From NCBI GenBank assembly GCA_027531145.1, contig JAPZRF010000016.1, forward strand, positions 1 through 64,000: a stretch of 64,000 nt of DNA, written 5' to 3'. The notes under the pieces are model-generated. The model saw only the letters and a list, made by a program, of their open reading frames with translations. It was not told the origin of the DNA and searched no databases. The stretch's first letter is position 1. The number at the start of each line of letters is the position of its first letter. Of the stretch, positions 33,115 to 43,117 are shown in pieces. The DNA is from Brevundimonas sp. Lineage in GTDB: Bacteria > Pseudomonadota > Alphaproteobacteria > Caulobacterales > Caulobacteraceae. The position numbers and the translations under genes were made by a program.

Positions 33115-34923
33115 ATGCGCCTGATCCTGTCCACCGCGGGGGTCCTGACCCTCGCCGCCATCCTCGCCGCCAGCCCGGTCGCCGCCCACGAGGCCCGGCC
33201 CGCGGCACCGGTCCAGGCGGAAGCGCAGGCGGAACACCCCGCCCTCTCGCGCCTGCTGGCGGACTATGAGGCCTGGCTGCGCGAGGTCGATCCGGTCTCG
33301 GCCGGGATGGAGGGAGATCCGGCCGCGAAGGCGCGCTGGCCCGATATGTCGCGCGAGTACGAACTCGCCCAGCAGCCGCGGCTCGAGGCGTTCCGGGCGC
33401 GACTGGCCGGCATCGACCCGGGTAGCCTCAACGCCGGGGACCGGCTGAACCACGCCTTCCTCGACTGGGTGCTGCAGAGGTCCATTGACCGCATTGCGCT
33501 CGACGCCGGCCGCCTGGCCTTCGACAACGAGGGGCCCGGGTCGATGTTCGGCTACATCGGTGCCGCCACGCGCATCACCAGCCGGGCGGACGCCGAGGCA
33601 TGGATCACCCGGGTCGAGGCGATTCCGGCCCTGTACGACCAGCTGGAGATCGCCGCCCGCCGCGGCATCGCAACCGGCTTCATGCAGCCGCGTTCGGTGG
33701 TCGAGAGCGCCCTGGTGGCAGCGCGCAACGATGTGGCCTTCACTCCCCTGACCGACCCGCTGCTGAAGCCGTTCGCCCAGCTGCCATCCTCGATCCCGAC
33801 GGCGGAGCAGGCGGCCCTGCGCGCCCGTCTGGAGGCCGCCCTCGTCGCGGTGCGCGCCCATCGGGGAGGGATGTTGCGCTTCATCGAGACGGCGTATCTG
33901 CCGGCAGCGCCGGAAACGCTCGGCATCGGCCAGCGGCCCGGCGGCGGGGCCTTCTACGCCTTCCAGGCGCGCAGCTTCACCACCACCGACATGACGCCGG
34001 CGGAAATCCACCAGCTGGGGCTTTCGGAGGTGGCGCGCATCCGCGCTCGCATGCAGACCGAGATGGCAGCCGCGGGCTGGACCGGCGACTTCGCCGGCTT
34101 CCTCGCCTTCCTGCGTAGCGACCCGCAGTTCTACGCCACGTCGCGCGAGGATCTGCTGGAAAAGGCCTCGGAAATGGCCAAGCGCGCCGACGGCGGCATG
34201 CCGACCCTGTTCCGGACCCTGCCTCGCCTGCCCTACGATGTCCGGCCGACTGCGCCGGAAATCGAGGCTGTGACGACCACGGGCCGCTACCATCCCGGCT
34301 CGCCCGAGAGCGGCGTGCCCGGAGGATACATCGTCAATACCAGCCGGCTGGACCAGCGGCCATTGTATGAGCTCCCGGCCCTGACCCTGCACGAGGCGGT
34401 GCCCGGCCACCACCACCAGATCGCGCTGCAGCAGGAGGCCGAGGCCGGCCCCTACTTCCGACGCACCGTCGACGTGACCGCCTTCACCGAAGGCTGGGGT
34501 CTCTATGCGGAGTTCCTCGGCGAGGAAATGGGCTTCTACCGGACACCCTACGAGCGCTTCGGGCGGCTCTCCTACGAGATGTGGCGCGCCTGCCGACTGG
34601 TCGCGGACACCGGGATCCACGCGATGGGCTGGACCCTCGACCAGGCCCGCGCCTGCTTCGCCGAGAACTCGGCACTCGCCCCGCATAACATCGAGACGGA
34701 GCTGCAGCGTTACGTTGCCTGGCCGGGTCAGGCCCTGGCCTACAAGGTCGGGGAGATCCGGCTGCGGGCCATCCGCACCCGGGCCGAGCAGGCGCTGGGC
34801 GAGCGCTTCAATGTCCGCGACTTCCACGACGCCCTGCTGGTCGACGGGCCCCTGCCGCTCGACCTGCTGGACCGACGCATGGACGCCTGGATCGCCGATC
34901 AGCTGGCGGCGGGCGGTGCCTGA
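33115..34923 (+). CDS. Exported DUF885 family protein (putative metallopeptidase)
   Basis: A 602-residue protein with a signal peptide ([20 protein letters not shown], cleaved near SPVAAHEA). AAGGGGGAAG lies just before ATG 33115, which decides the start over an in-frame ATG at 33085. The family block [18 protein letters not shown] and the later [17 protein letters not shown] are the conserved DUF885 motifs; the His/Glu cluster resembles that of zinc peptidases. Paralogues of this family are frequent in Caulobacterales. Activity and substrate are unproven. The 3' end overlaps the convergent DUF2939 gene by 25 bases. Confidence 0.88.
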   Translation: MRLILSTAGVLTLAAILAASPVAAHEARPAAPVQAEAQAEHPALSRLLADYEAWLREVDPVSAGMEGDPAAKARWPDMSREYELAQQPRLEAFRARLAGIDPGSLNAGDRLNHAFLDWVLQRSIDRIALDAGRLAFDNEGPGSMFGYIGAATRITSRADAEAWITRVEAIPALYDQLEIAARRGIATGFMQPRSVVESALVAARNDVAFTPLTDPLLKPFAQLPSSIPTAEQAALRARLEAALVAVRAHRGGMLRFIETAYLPAAPETLGIGQRPGGGAFYAFQARSFTTTDMTPAEIHQLGLSEVARIRARMQTEMAAAGWTGDFAGFLAFLRSDPQFYATSREDLLEKASEMAKRADGGMPTLFRTLPRLPYDVRPTAPEIEAVTTTGRYHPGSPESGVPGGYIVNTSRLDQRPLYELPALTLHEAVPGHHHQIALQQEAEAGPYFRRTVDVTAFTEGWGLYAEFLGEEMGFYRTPYERFGRLSYEMWRACRLVADTGIHAMGWTLDQARACFAENSALAPHNIETELQRYVAWPGQALAYKVGEIRLRAIRTRAEQALGERFNVRDFHDALLVDGPLPLDLLDRRMDAWIADQLAAGGA

Positions 34924-35486
34924 CCTTCACGGGCCGGGGTCTCGGGCAGATCGATCCCGGCCAGCTTCCAGTCGATCAGCCCGCGCCGCTGCATCAGCAG
35001 CACGACCGGCGTCTCCGGTCGGTCGTCGCGCGTCAGGGTCAAGGTGAAGGTGTTGAGATCGCGGAAGCCATAGCTCTGGCGCACGCGATCGTGCGGGGCA
35101 GCGTCAGGCTCCGGCGTCACAGCGGCAGCAGCCCCGCCCTTGAGGTCGGGGGCTGGCGGCTCGCCCTCGCGCACCATGACGGCGATCGCCTCGGGCGTGA
35201 CGAAGGCGTCGACCACGCCGCTGACCAGGGCCGGGCCGAACAGCATGACGAGGGCCCGCCCGGCGCGATCGTCGCTGTCGCGCATCTCGCGCATCAGCCG
35301 GGCGTTCAGCTCTTCCTTCAGGCTCTCGCGAAAGGCCGGGAAGTCGACGCGGCGCTCCAGCCCGGCGGCGTCGCCGGCCTTCGCGGCCGCGACCAGGTCG
35401 CGCGCCGCCAGCACCGGCGCAGCCACATGGACGGCGGTCGCGGCGACGGCTCCGCCGAAAGCCAACCACAGGGTCCCGCGAGTCAT
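34899..35486 (-). CDS. DUF2939 family protein (first of two)
   Basis: A 195-residue protein with one N-terminal hydrophobic segment (residues about 5-28). The conserved block [34 protein letters not shown] is characteristic of DUF2939: a helix ending in a 'valley' of an Asp-rich turn, then DFPAxRESL. The second half is beta-rich ([30 protein letters not shown]). The function is unknown. A paralogue lies directly upstream on the same strand, suggesting a tandem duplication that has since diverged. Confidence 0.85.
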   Translation of the reverse strand: MTRGTLWLAFGGAVAATAVHVAAPVLAARDLVAAAKAGDAAGLERRVDFPAFRESLKEELNARLMREMRDSDDRAGRALVMLFGPALVSGVVDAFVTPEAIAVMVREGEPPAPDLKGGAAAAVTPEPDAAPHDRVRQSYGFRDLNTFTLTLTRDDRPETPVVLLMQRRGLIDWKLAGIDLPETPAREGQAPPAAS

Positions 35487-35532
35487 GAACGTCTCTCTTG
35501 CGCCCCGACGCTGGGACGAAGCGGGAGCGACG

Positions 35533-36102
35533 TCAACCCGTCGGCGTCGCCTCGATCGGGGCGGGCGGCACGTCCGGCAGGCCGATATGGGTCAGACGCC
35601 AATCATAGGGCCCGACCCGGCTGAAGGTGAACACCGTCCGACCGCCACCCTCGGCGTCGATGGCCAGGCGAGCGCGGTTTATGCTCCAGTAGACGGGCTT
35701 CGGCCAAGGCGCGGCACCCGTCGCCGGCGGCGGCGGGTTAGGTCCCGAACGCTGGGCGGCGGCCCGCCCCTCGCCACGCAGCAGCCCGGATATGGCAGCC
35801 GGCGACAGCCACGCGTCGACGCCAGGGCCGGGGCCCGGCCGCGGTTCCGCCAGGCGCCGGCGCACGGCCTCAACGGGGTCCTCAAGGAAGCCCGGCGCCG
35901 GGACAGCGGCAGGCCCTTCGCCCAGCTGCGGCCGCAGCGCCTGACGCAGGGCACCATAGTCCACCAGCTTCGAGAGGGCCTCGACATCGTCGGACTCCGC
36001 CGCCGACCTGACCCCCAGGAACGCCACCGCCGGAGCGGCGAAGAAGGCGGCGATGGCCGCGACGAGGATCAGGGCGAGCACGGTCCCGAGCGGGCGCTGC
36101 AT
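35533..36102 (-). CDS. DUF2939 family protein (second of two)
   Basis: A 189-residue paralogue of the preceding gene product. One N-terminal membrane helix (ALILVAAIAAFFAAPAVAFL) is followed by RSAAESDDVEALSKLVDYGALRQALR and a C-terminal TVFTFSRVGPYDWRLTHIGLP, which parallels the ending of its neighbour. The start is ATG 36102, with AAGGAGG five bases upstream; an alternative 33 bases earlier lacks such a site. A Pro/Gly/Arg-rich insert separates the halves. The function is unknown. Confidence 0.85.
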   Translation of the reverse strand: MQRPLGTVLALILVAAIAAFFAAPAVAFLGVRSAAESDDVEALSKLVDYGALRQALRPQLGEGPAAVPAPGFLEDPVEAVRRRLAEPRPGPGPGVDAWLSPAAISGLLRGEGRAAAQRSGPNPPPPATGAAPWPKPVYWSINRARLAIDAEGGGRTVFTFSRVGPYDWRLTHIGLPDVPPAPIEATPTG

Positions 36103-36184
36103 GGGGGCCTCCTTGGACGGCAAGACATCATGCACGGGCGGCGCACCGCCTCAACCGCGCGCGCGCCGACGGGGAATTCGCGTG

Positions 36185-36856
36185 TCAGGCGCCGCGGACG
36201 CGGCGGACGGCGGCGACGGTGTCGCGGACCTTCGCCTCGATGCCGGCCCAGTCGCGGGCGGCGACGGCGGCGTCGGTGATCAGCTTGGAGCCCATTCCCG
36301 CGGCGACGATGCCGGCGCCGAACCAGCGGGTCAGCGAGGCCTCGTCCGGATCGACCCCGCCGGTCGGCATGATCTTCGTCCAGGGCATGGGCCCGGTCAC
36401 CGCCTTGACGAAGTCGGGTCCGCCGACCGAGGCACCGGGGAACAGCTTGACGATCTCGCAGCCCAGCTCGTGGGCCTCGCCGATGTCGGTGACCGAGCCG
36501 CAGCCGGGGAAGTAGGCCACCATGCGCCGGTTGCAGACCCGCGCCACTTCGGGGACGAGGCAGGGGCTGACCACGAAACGCGCGGCGCGATTGATGTAGA
36601 GCGAGGCCGTGCCCGCATCGACCACCGAACCGATGCCCAGCACCACGTCCGGGTCGGTGCGGCCCAGCTCGCGAGCGATCTCGCCGAACAGGTCGCAGGC
36701 GAAGTCGCCGCGGTTGGTGAACTCTACCACCGGGGCCCCGCCGCGGGCGCAGGCGCGGATCACCTCGAGGCAGGTCTCCGGGTCGGCGTGATAGAACACC
36801 GGGCAGACGCCCTGGGCTTCGAGGGCGGACAGGACCTGCAGGCGGCTATGGGGCAT
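36185..36856 (-). CDS. eda: KDPG/KHG-type aldolase
   Basis: A 223-residue class I aldolase of the KDPG family. The Schiff-base Lys is in GCEIVKLFPGASVGG, and MPTGGVDPDEASL binds the phosphate. The first active-site block reads VVEFTNRGDFACDLFGEI instead of the common IEVTLRT, a variant form. It may cleave KDPG in the Entner-Doudoroff route or act on a related 2-keto-3-deoxy acid; no edd, zwf or pgl gene is beside it. GGAGA precedes the ATG by about seven bases. Confidence 0.85.
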   Translation of the reverse strand: MPHSRLQVLSALEAQGVCPVFYHADPETCLEVIRACARGGAPVVEFTNRGDFACDLFGEIARELGRTDPDVVLGIGSVVDAGTASLYINRAARFVVSPCLVPEVARVCNRRMVAYFPGCGSVTDIGEAHELGCEIVKLFPGASVGGPDFVKAVTGPMPWTKIMPTGGVDPDEASLTRWFGAGIVAAGMGSKLITDAAVAARDWAGIEAKVRDTVAAVRRVRGA

Positions 36857-36973
36857 GACATTCTCCGGTGAGCCCCTCTCGTTCGGGCGCGGGGGCGCAG
36901 AGGTCAAGCATCGTCGCACGATTTGACCGGCGACGGCCTTGTGCGGCGGCGAAGGGGGGCGCATCTGCGCCGC

Positions 36974-38233
36974 ATGAGCGCCCCCGCCCTCCCGACTTCC
37001 ACCGACGGTGTCCGGCGCGGCCCCGGCTTCACCGAATTCGTGTGTCTGATCGCCATGATGATGGCGCTCAACGCCCTCGCCATCGACGCCATGCTGCCGG
37101 CCCTCCCGGCCATCGGCGAGGCTCTGGGGGTGGCGGACGAAAACAGGCGCCAGTGGGTGATCACCGCCTACCTGCTCGGCTTCGGCGGGGCCCAGCTGAT
37201 CTATGGCCCGCTGGCCGACCGATTCGGCCGGCGACCGCTGCTGCTGGTCGGGACCGGCGTCTATGTGGCCTTCAGCGGTCTGGCCGCCATCGCCCCCTCG
37301 TTTGACACCCTGATCCTGTCGCGGGTCGGCATGGGCGTCGGCGCTGCAGCCCTGCGGGCCGTGCCCCTGTCGGTGGTGCGCGACCTCTACAGCGGCCGCA
37401 CCATGGCCCGGGTCATGTCGCTGAGCTTCCTCGTCTTCCTGGGCGTACCGATCCTCGCGCCCAGCGTCGGGGCGGCGGTGCTGCTGATAGGCCCGTGGCG
37501 CTGGATCTTCGGGGTGCTGGGTCTGGCGGGCATGGCGGTCGCCGCCTGGATCCTGCTGCGCCTGCCCGAGACCCTGGCCGAGGAGAACCGCCGCCCGATC
37601 CGCCTCGGTCCGCTGGCCGAGGGCTTCCGCGAGGTGCTCACCCATCGCATGGCCATGGGCTACACCCTCGCCATGACCGCCGTGTCGGGGGCCCTGTTCG
37701 GCTTCATCACCTCGTCGCAGCAGATCTTCTTCGACACCTTTGGCCTGCCGGAGCTGTTCCCGCTCATCTTCGCCGCAATCGCCGGGGCCATCGCCGTGGC
37801 CTCGCTGCTCAATGCACGGCTGGTCGAGCGCCGGGGCAGTCGCCTGATCTCTCACGCCGCCCTGATGGGCTTCATCGCCCTGCCCCTGATCCACACCGTC
37901 ATCGCCCTCGCCGGCGGCGAGACGGTGTGGGTGTTCGCCGTCATGCAGGGCCTGACCATGTTCTGCTTTGGCCTGATCTCCGGCAACTTCGGTGCCATGG
38001 CGATGGAGCCCATGGGCCGGATCGCCGGGACGGCGGCCTCGGTGCAGGGGGTGATCTCGACCCTCGGCGGGGCACTACTGGGCTTCGCCATGGGCCAGCA
38101 GTTCAACGGCACGGTCGTGCCGATGACCGCCGGCTTTGTGGTCATGGGGCTGGTGGCGCTGGCCTGTGTGCTGTGGGCCGAGCATGGACGGCTGTTCAGC
38201 GCCCGCCACGGGGAGACGCCGCGCGCCGCCTGA
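36974..38233 (+). CDS. MFS multidrug efflux transporter (Bcr/CflA type)
   Basis: A 419-residue permease with twelve hydrophobic helices. The MFS motif A occurs as YGPLADRFGRRPLLLVG between helices 2 and 3, and the start region ALNALAIDAMLPALPAIGEAL is typical of the Bcr/CflA subfamily. These proteins export drugs or sulfonamide-like compounds by proton antiport. ATG 36974 gives a normal cytoplasmic N-terminus. It is divergent from the aldolase gene. Confidence 0.9.
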   Translation: MSAPALPTSTDGVRRGPGFTEFVCLIAMMMALNALAIDAMLPALPAIGEALGVADENRRQWVITAYLLGFGGAQLIYGPLADRFGRRPLLLVGTGVYVAFSGLAAIAPSFDTLILSRVGMGVGAAALRAVPLSVVRDLYSGRTMARVMSLSFLVFLGVPILAPSVGAAVLLIGPWRWIFGVLGLAGMAVAAWILLRLPETLAEENRRPIRLGPLAEGFREVLTHRMAMGYTLAMTAVSGALFGFITSSQQIFFDTFGLPELFPLIFAAIAGAIAVASLLNARLVERRGSRLISHAALMGFIALPLIHTVIALAGGETVWVFAVMQGLTMFCFGLISGNFGAMAMEPMGRIAGTAASVQGVISTLGGALLGFAMGQQFNGTVVPMTAGFVVMGLVALACVLWAEHGRLFSARHGETPRAA

Positions 38234-38311
38234 CGCCCCCCGGCGGCAGCGACGCTTGATCTTTGCGCCGGAAGGGCGTGGGTTCGCTCCGATCGAGTCC
38301 CGGAGCCGTCC

Positions 38312-40258
38312 ATGTCCCGCGTCCTGCTGACCGCATGCGCCCTCGCCGCCCTGTCGCTCGCCGCCTGCGCCGGCGGCCCTGTTGCGGAGCCGCCCGCCAT
38401 GTCCGCGCCCGTCGCCCGCCCCGTCGACTATGTCCGCGACGTCCACTCCCACGCCCGGCCGGAGGTGGCGCGGGTGGTCGATGTGGCGCTGGACCTCGCC
38501 GCCGACTTCGAGGCGAGCCGCCTGTCCGGGACGGCCACCCTCTCGATTACCGGCGTGCCGGGCGCGCAGGAGATCATTCTCGACGTTCGCAACCTCGACC
38601 TGCAGGCCGTGCGCACCCCCGAGGGGCGCGCGCTCGCCTACACCCTGGGCGCGGAGGATCCGACCCTCGGCCAGGCCCTGACCGTGCGCCTCGACCGGCC
38701 GCTGGCCGCCGGGGAGACGCGCCGCCTCGTCATCGTCTACGCCACCCGGCCGGACGCCGCGGCGCTGCAGTGGCTGACCCCGGCCCAGACCGCCGGCGGG
38801 CGCCTGCCCTATCTGTTCAGCCAAGGGCAGGCCATCCTGACACGCACCTGGGTGCCGACCCAGGACAGCCCCGGCATCCGCCAGACCTTCTCCGCCCGTA
38901 TCACCGCCCCTGAGGCGCTAAAGGTGGTGATGAGCGCCGACCACCTGACGCCGGAGGGCGAGCCCGCCGGGCCCGGCCGTCGCTCCTGGCGCTTCCGCAT
39001 GGACAATCCGGTGCCGCCCTATCTGATCGCCATCGGTGCCGGGGATGTCGCCTTCGAGGCGATCGATGACCGCACCGGCGTCTTCACCGAGCCGTCGAAG
39101 CTGGCGGCGGCCCACCGTGAACTGGTTCCGACCGCCGGCATGGTGGCCGCCGCCGAGGCCCTCTACGGCCCCTACATCTGGGGCCGCTACGACCTGCTGG
39201 TGCTGCCGCCCAGCTTCCCGTTCGGGGGCATGGAGAACCCGCGGCTGACCTTCGCCACCCCGACCATCATCGCCGGCGACCAGTCGCTGGTCAGCCTGGT
39301 GGCGCACGAGCTGGCGCACAGCTGGTCCGGCAACCTCGTCACCAATGCCACCTGGGACGACTTCTGGCTCAACGAGGGCTTCACTGTCTATTTCGAGAAC
39401 CGCATCATGGAGGCGGTCTACGGCCGCGACCGGGCGCTGCAGGAACAGGTGCTCGGTTGGAACAGCCTGCAGTACACCCTCGCCAGCCTCCCCCCGGCCG
39501 ACACCCGGCTGAAGCTCGACCTCGCCGGCCGCGACCCGGACGACGGCACGACCGACGTGGCCTATGAGAAGGGTGCCGCCTTCCTGCGCACGATCGAGCG
39601 TCTGGTCGGCCGCGAGCGCTTCGACGTCTGGCTGCGCGGTTATTTCGAGCGCAACGCCTTCCGGCCGATGACCACCGAGCGCTTCCTCGAGGACATCCGC
39701 GCCCATCTGGTCCAGGGCGACGCCGCGCTGGAAAGCCGCCTGATGATGGACGCTTGGATCTACCAGCCGGGCATGCCGTCGAACTGGGTCCCGCCGGTGT
39801 CGGACGCCTTCGCGCCCGTCGACGCCGCGGCGCAGGCGGTCTTCGTCGCGGGGGCACCGGTCTCGACCGTGCCGTGGGGCGAGTGGAACACCCAGCAACG
39901 GCTGCGCTTCCTCGGCTGGCGGCCGGAGGGGCTGGAGGCTGCGGGCGACTGGCTCAGCCCGGCGCAGCTGGCCGACCTGTCGGCCACCCTCGGCCTGACG
40001 GCCGAGGGCAACGCCGAGATCGTCTTCGCCTGGCTGCAGATCGCCCTGCAGCACCGCTACGATCCCGCCGTGCCCCAGGCCGAGGGCTTCCTGACCGGCA
40101 TGGGTCGCCGCAAGTTCGTCTTGCCGCTGTTCCGCACCCTGTGGGCCGAGGCCGACTGGGGCCGGCCGCTGGCGACGCGCCTCTATCGCCAGACCCGGCC
40201 GCTGTATCACCCAGTCACAACCGGCTCGGTCGATCCGCTGCTGGGGTGGGAGGGTTAG
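38312..40258 (+). CDS. M1 family zinc aminopeptidase, lipoprotein (LTA4-hydrolase-like)
   Basis: A 648-residue M1 peptidase. The signal peptide ends in a lipobox (LSLAAC, Cys about 20). The exopeptidase motif is GGMENPRLTF, the zinc site is VAHELAHSWSGNLVTNATW and NEGFTVYFEN, and YEKGAAFLRTIERLVG follows. A C-terminal helical domain of the leukotriene-A4-hydrolase type ends the protein. It would remove N-terminal residues from peptides in the periplasm, anchored to a membrane. The following gene, prmC, starts 53 bases later on the same strand. Confidence 0.93.
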   Translation: MSRVLLTACALAALSLAACAGGPVAEPPAMSAPVARPVDYVRDVHSHARPEVARVVDVALDLAADFEASRLSGTATLSITGVPGAQEIILDVRNLDLQAVRTPEGRALAYTLGAEDPTLGQALTVRLDRPLAAGETRRLVIVYATRPDAAALQWLTPAQTAGGRLPYLFSQGQAILTRTWVPTQDSPGIRQTFSARITAPEALKVVMSADHLTPEGEPAGPGRRSWRFRMDNPVPPYLIAIGAGDVAFEAIDDRTGVFTEPSKLAAAHRELVPTAGMVAAAEALYGPYIWGRYDLLVLPPSFPFGGMENPRLTFATPTIIAGDQSLVSLVAHELAHSWSGNLVTNATWDDFWLNEGFTVYFENRIMEAVYGRDRALQEQVLGWNSLQYTLASLPPADTRLKLDLAGRDPDDGTTDVAYEKGAAFLRTIERLVGRERFDVWLRGYFERNAFRPMTTERFLEDIRAHLVQGDAALESRLMMDAWIYQPGMPSNWVPPVSDAFAPVDAAAQAVFVAGAPVSTVPWGEWNTQQRLRFLGWRPEGLEAAGDWLSPAQLADLSATLGLTAEGNAEIVFAWLQIALQHRYDPAVPQAEGFLTGMGRRKFVLPLFRTLWAEADWGRPLATRLYRQTRPLYHPVTTGSVDPLLGWEG

Positions 40259-40311
40259 GCGCAAAGGCCGTTGCGCTTGATCGCCGGACCCCGGCGCGGC
40301 AAGGAGCCGCC

Positions 40312-41172
40312 ATGTCCGACACCCTCCTCACCGCGTGGAAGGCCGCGCAAGGCCGCCTCAAGGCCGGCCGCATCGACAGTCCGGCGATCGACGCCCGCCT
40401 GCTGCTGGAGGCGGCGACCGGTGCCGGCCGCGTCGACATCCTGACCGACCCCTACCGGGCGGTGACGCCCGAGCAGCTGGCGACGCTGGATGCCATGGTC
40501 GAGCGTCGGCTGCGGCGCGAGCCGGTGTCGCGCATCCTCGGCCGCAAGGGCTTCTGGAAGATCCTGCTGACGGTGACGCCCGACGTGCTCAGCCCGCGGC
40601 CAGACACCGAGACCCTGCTCGACGTGGTGCTGAAGGCGAAGGGCGAGCGCGAGGCCTTCACCGCCTGCGACCTGGGCACCGGCTCTGGGGCCATCCTGCT
40701 GGCCCTGCTGGCCGAGCGGCCGGCGGCGAAAGGCGTCGGAACCGACGTCTCCAGCGAGGCCCTTGCCGTGGCGCGCGAGAACGCCGCCAACCTCGACCTG
40801 AACGGCCGCGCCACCTTCATCCGCACCGACTGGGCCGCCGGACTCGCCGACGCCAGCTTCGACGTGGTGCTGTCCAACCCGCCCTACATCCCCAGCGGCG
40901 ACATCCCGGGGCTCGATCCCGAGGTGCGCGACCATGACCCGCATCTGGCCCTCGACGGGGGGGCCGACGGGCTGGACGCCTACCGCGCCCTTGCGCCCGA
41001 GATCGCCCGCATCCTCAGGCCTGGCGGCCTCTACGCCGTGGAGATCGGCCGGGACCAGGGCGAGGCGGTGCGCGCCCTGGTCGCCGCGGCGGGGCTGGAG
41101 GCCAGGGTGGTCAGGGACCTTGCCGACCGCGACCGCGTGGTCACCAACGGGCCGGACCCGCGTGCGGCCTGA
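40312..41172 (+). CDS. prmC: Release-factor glutamine methyltransferase PrmC
   Basis: A 286-residue enzyme that methylates the GGQ glutamine of RF1 and RF2. An N-terminal helical domain (ARLLLEAATG, EPVSRILGRKGFWKI) precedes the SAM-binding ACDLGTGSGAILLALLAE and the catalytic LSNPPYIPSGDI. AAGGAG lies six bases before ATG 40312. prfA, its usual upstream partner, is not in this position; an M1 peptidase gene is. Confidence 0.95.
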   Translation: MSDTLLTAWKAAQGRLKAGRIDSPAIDARLLLEAATGAGRVDILTDPYRAVTPEQLATLDAMVERRLRREPVSRILGRKGFWKILLTVTPDVLSPRPDTETLLDVVLKAKGEREAFTACDLGTGSGAILLALLAERPAAKGVGTDVSSEALAVARENAANLDLNGRATFIRTDWAAGLADASFDVVLSNPPYIPSGDIPGLDPEVRDHDPHLALDGGADGLDAYRALAPEIARILRPGGLYAVEIGRDQGEAVRALVAAAGLEARVVRDLADRDRVVTNGPDPRAA

Positions 41173-41494
41173 GCGCAAGGTCCCGGCCGGTTCACTCGGC
41201 CGCAGCCGCGGCGGGCGATTTCGGGGGCGCCCCCTTGGAATGCGCGGCGGCGCGCGCTAAGGCTTCTGAGTCTCCCACCCAAACGCAGTCGATCGGGCCC
41301 CCGGGCTCGCCCCAAGGCGTCTGGGGCGCGTGACGGCCGGTCCGGTCCCTCCGGCAGGCGCACCACGCGGGTGACACAGGTTTTCCGAGCACATCGACAC
41401 CGGGGATCGGCCCCGAGCGAAGCGGAACAGCGAACCAGGCAGGACCGGCGCCTCTCCGGGCGCGGCTCCCACCTCCCCGGCACGGTGGCGTGAC
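41173..41494. other. 322-base intergenic region between prmC and the DUF4167 gene
   Basis: No gene is supported here. A small GC hairpin (GGCCG-gttcact-CGGCC) lies near 41190 without a T-run, so it is not a convincing terminator. The rest probably holds the promoter and a long leader for the DUF4167 gene. I see no known riboswitch or RNA motif. Confidence 0.5.
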
Positions 41495-42373
41495 ATGAGA
41501 GATTTCAAGGGCATGAAGCGGCAACGCGGGCGGAACCGCAAGCCGGGCGGCGGCGGCGGCGGCAACGCCGCCAACCCGAACCGGTCGTGGGATTCGCAGG
41601 GCCCCGAGAACACCAAGGTCCGCGGCAACGCCCAGACGGTCTACGAGCGCTACATGCAGCTGGCGCGGGACGCCGCCTCCTCCGGCGACCGGGTGCTGGC
41701 CGAGAACTTCCTGCAGCACGCCGAGCACTATTTCCGCGTCCTGCGCGCCCTGCAGCCGCAGCGGCCTGTGGCCGAGATCGCCCAGCGCGAGCTGAGCAGC
41801 CAGGGCTTTGACATCGACTTCGAGGACGAGAGCGGGGCCCAGGCTGCGGCCTTCCTCGCCGCCCAGCAGGCCGAGGAGGCGCGTCTGCGCCAGCAGCAGG
41901 AGCGGCAGGACCGTCCCGAACGCGCCGACCGCCCGGAGCGTCCGGAGCGCAATGACCGTCAGGACCGCGCCGAGCGCACGCCCCGCGACGGCGACGAGGC
42001 GCGCAACGAGGGCGAGGGCGAGCCCCGCGAGGGCGGCCGCCGCGAGACGCGCCGCGAGCGCTGGGAGCGTCGCCGCGAGGAGCGCAACCGTCGCTTCGCC
42101 GAAGAGGGCCGCGAGCCCGGCGAGGGCGGTGATGAAGCCGGCGACGCCGACGACGCCCCCCGGGCCGAGGTGCCGCGCGCAGCCGAGACCCCGGTCGACG
42201 CCCGCGACGATGCCCGTAAGGACGCCTTGGCCCTGCCCGGCTTCCTGACCCGCGCCCCGCCGGCGCCCGCGCCGGCCGCCGCCGAGGCCCCCGAGGCCGC
42301 TGGCGACGAGGCCGAGCTGGCCCCCCGCCGCCGCGCCCCCCGCCGCCGCCCTGCGGCGGTCGTGGAAGAGTAG
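41495..42373 (+). CDS. DUF4167 domain-containing protein
   Basis: A 292-residue, very hydrophilic protein. Residues about 1-90 form the conserved domain (MKRQRGRNRKPGGG, VRGNAQTVYERYMQLARDAA, LAENFLQHAEHYFRVL), whose basic Gly-rich start suggests nucleic-acid binding. The remaining 200 residues are low-complexity, with alternating Arg, Asp and Glu, then Ala and Pro, and are expected to be disordered. The family is widespread in alphaproteobacteria and of unknown function. It follows prmC, a placement that I recall from other Caulobacterales. Confidence 0.87.
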   Translation: MRDFKGMKRQRGRNRKPGGGGGGNAANPNRSWDSQGPENTKVRGNAQTVYERYMQLARDAASSGDRVLAENFLQHAEHYFRVLRALQPQRPVAEIAQRELSSQGFDIDFEDESGAQAAAFLAAQQAEEARLRQQQERQDRPERADRPERPERNDRQDRAERTPRDGDEARNEGEGEPREGGRRETRRERWERRREERNRRFAEEGREPGEGGDEAGDADDAPRAEVPRAAETPVDARDDARKDALALPGFLTRAPPAPAPAAAEAPEAAGDEAELAPRRRAPRRRPAAVVEE

Positions 42374-42453
42374 GTCCGCCGCGGCCATGGCGCAGCTTGC
42401 TGCCCGTCGCGGGGCAGGGCCATATGGCGTCGCTCGCCATCGGGGAGACGACC

Positions 42454-43104
42454 ATGCGCCCTCAATTTCTGGCCGCCCTGGCCGCGATGCTGGGGGCCGC
42501 CGCCTGCGCCACTGCGCCGCCGCCGCCCCCGCCGCCGCCCGGCCCTGACGGGGCCTCCCGGGTACTGCGCGACTGGCGCAGCATCGTCACCGGCTATGAT
42601 CGCGACCGGCTGAACCGCCTGGACGCGGCCTGGGAGCTGGCCCTGCAGCAGGCCCGCCGTTACCCGGGCTCGGGCGACCTCGCCGCCGTCGGCGACCTGA
42701 CCGACCCGCGCGCTGCCCTGCCCAACGTGGCCCCGCCGGCCGGCGACTACCGCTGCCGCACCGTCAAGCTCGGCTCCCAGGGCGGCGAGGCCGGCCTCGG
42801 CTATGTCGTCTATGGCTGGTTCGCCTGCCGCATCGAACAAACCCCCGCCGGCCTCAAGTTCTCCAAGCTGACCGGCTCGCAGCGCCCCGCCGGTCTGCTG
42901 TTCCCGGAGAATGGCGAACGGATGGTCTTCCTCGGCTCCTTGTCCCTGGCATCCGAGCCTCCCGCCAACTCCTACGGCCGCCGGCCCGACCGGGACATCA
43001 TCGCCGCCGTCGAGCGCATCGGCCCGCAGCGCTGGCGCCTCGTCCTGCCCTGGCCCCAGACCGAGTCCAACCTCGACCTGATCGAGCTGGTCCCGGCGCG
43101 ATGA
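42454..43104 (+). CDS. DUF4893-like lipoprotein
   Basis: A 216-residue protein with a lipoprotein signal (ALAAMLGAAAC, Cys about 17) and a run of prolines after it. The body has DWRSIVTGYDRDRLNRLDAAWE, GDYRCRTVKLGS and a C-terminal WRLVLPWPQTESNLDLIELVP, which is the pattern I know from DUF4893. Function unknown. ATG 42454 follows GGGGAG; the longer frame adds a segment without signal properties. Confidence 0.8.
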   Translation: MRPQFLAALAAMLGAAACATAPPPPPPPPGPDGASRVLRDWRSIVTGYDRDRLNRLDAAWELALQQARRYPGSGDLAAVGDLTDPRAALPNVAPPAGDYRCRTVKLGSQGGEAGLGYVVYGWFACRIEQTPAGLKFSKLTGSQRPAGLLFPENGERMVFLGSLSLASEPPANSYGRRPDRDIIAAVERIGPQRWRLVLPWPQTESNLDLIELVPAR

Positions 43105-43117
43105 GCGTGCGCACGGC

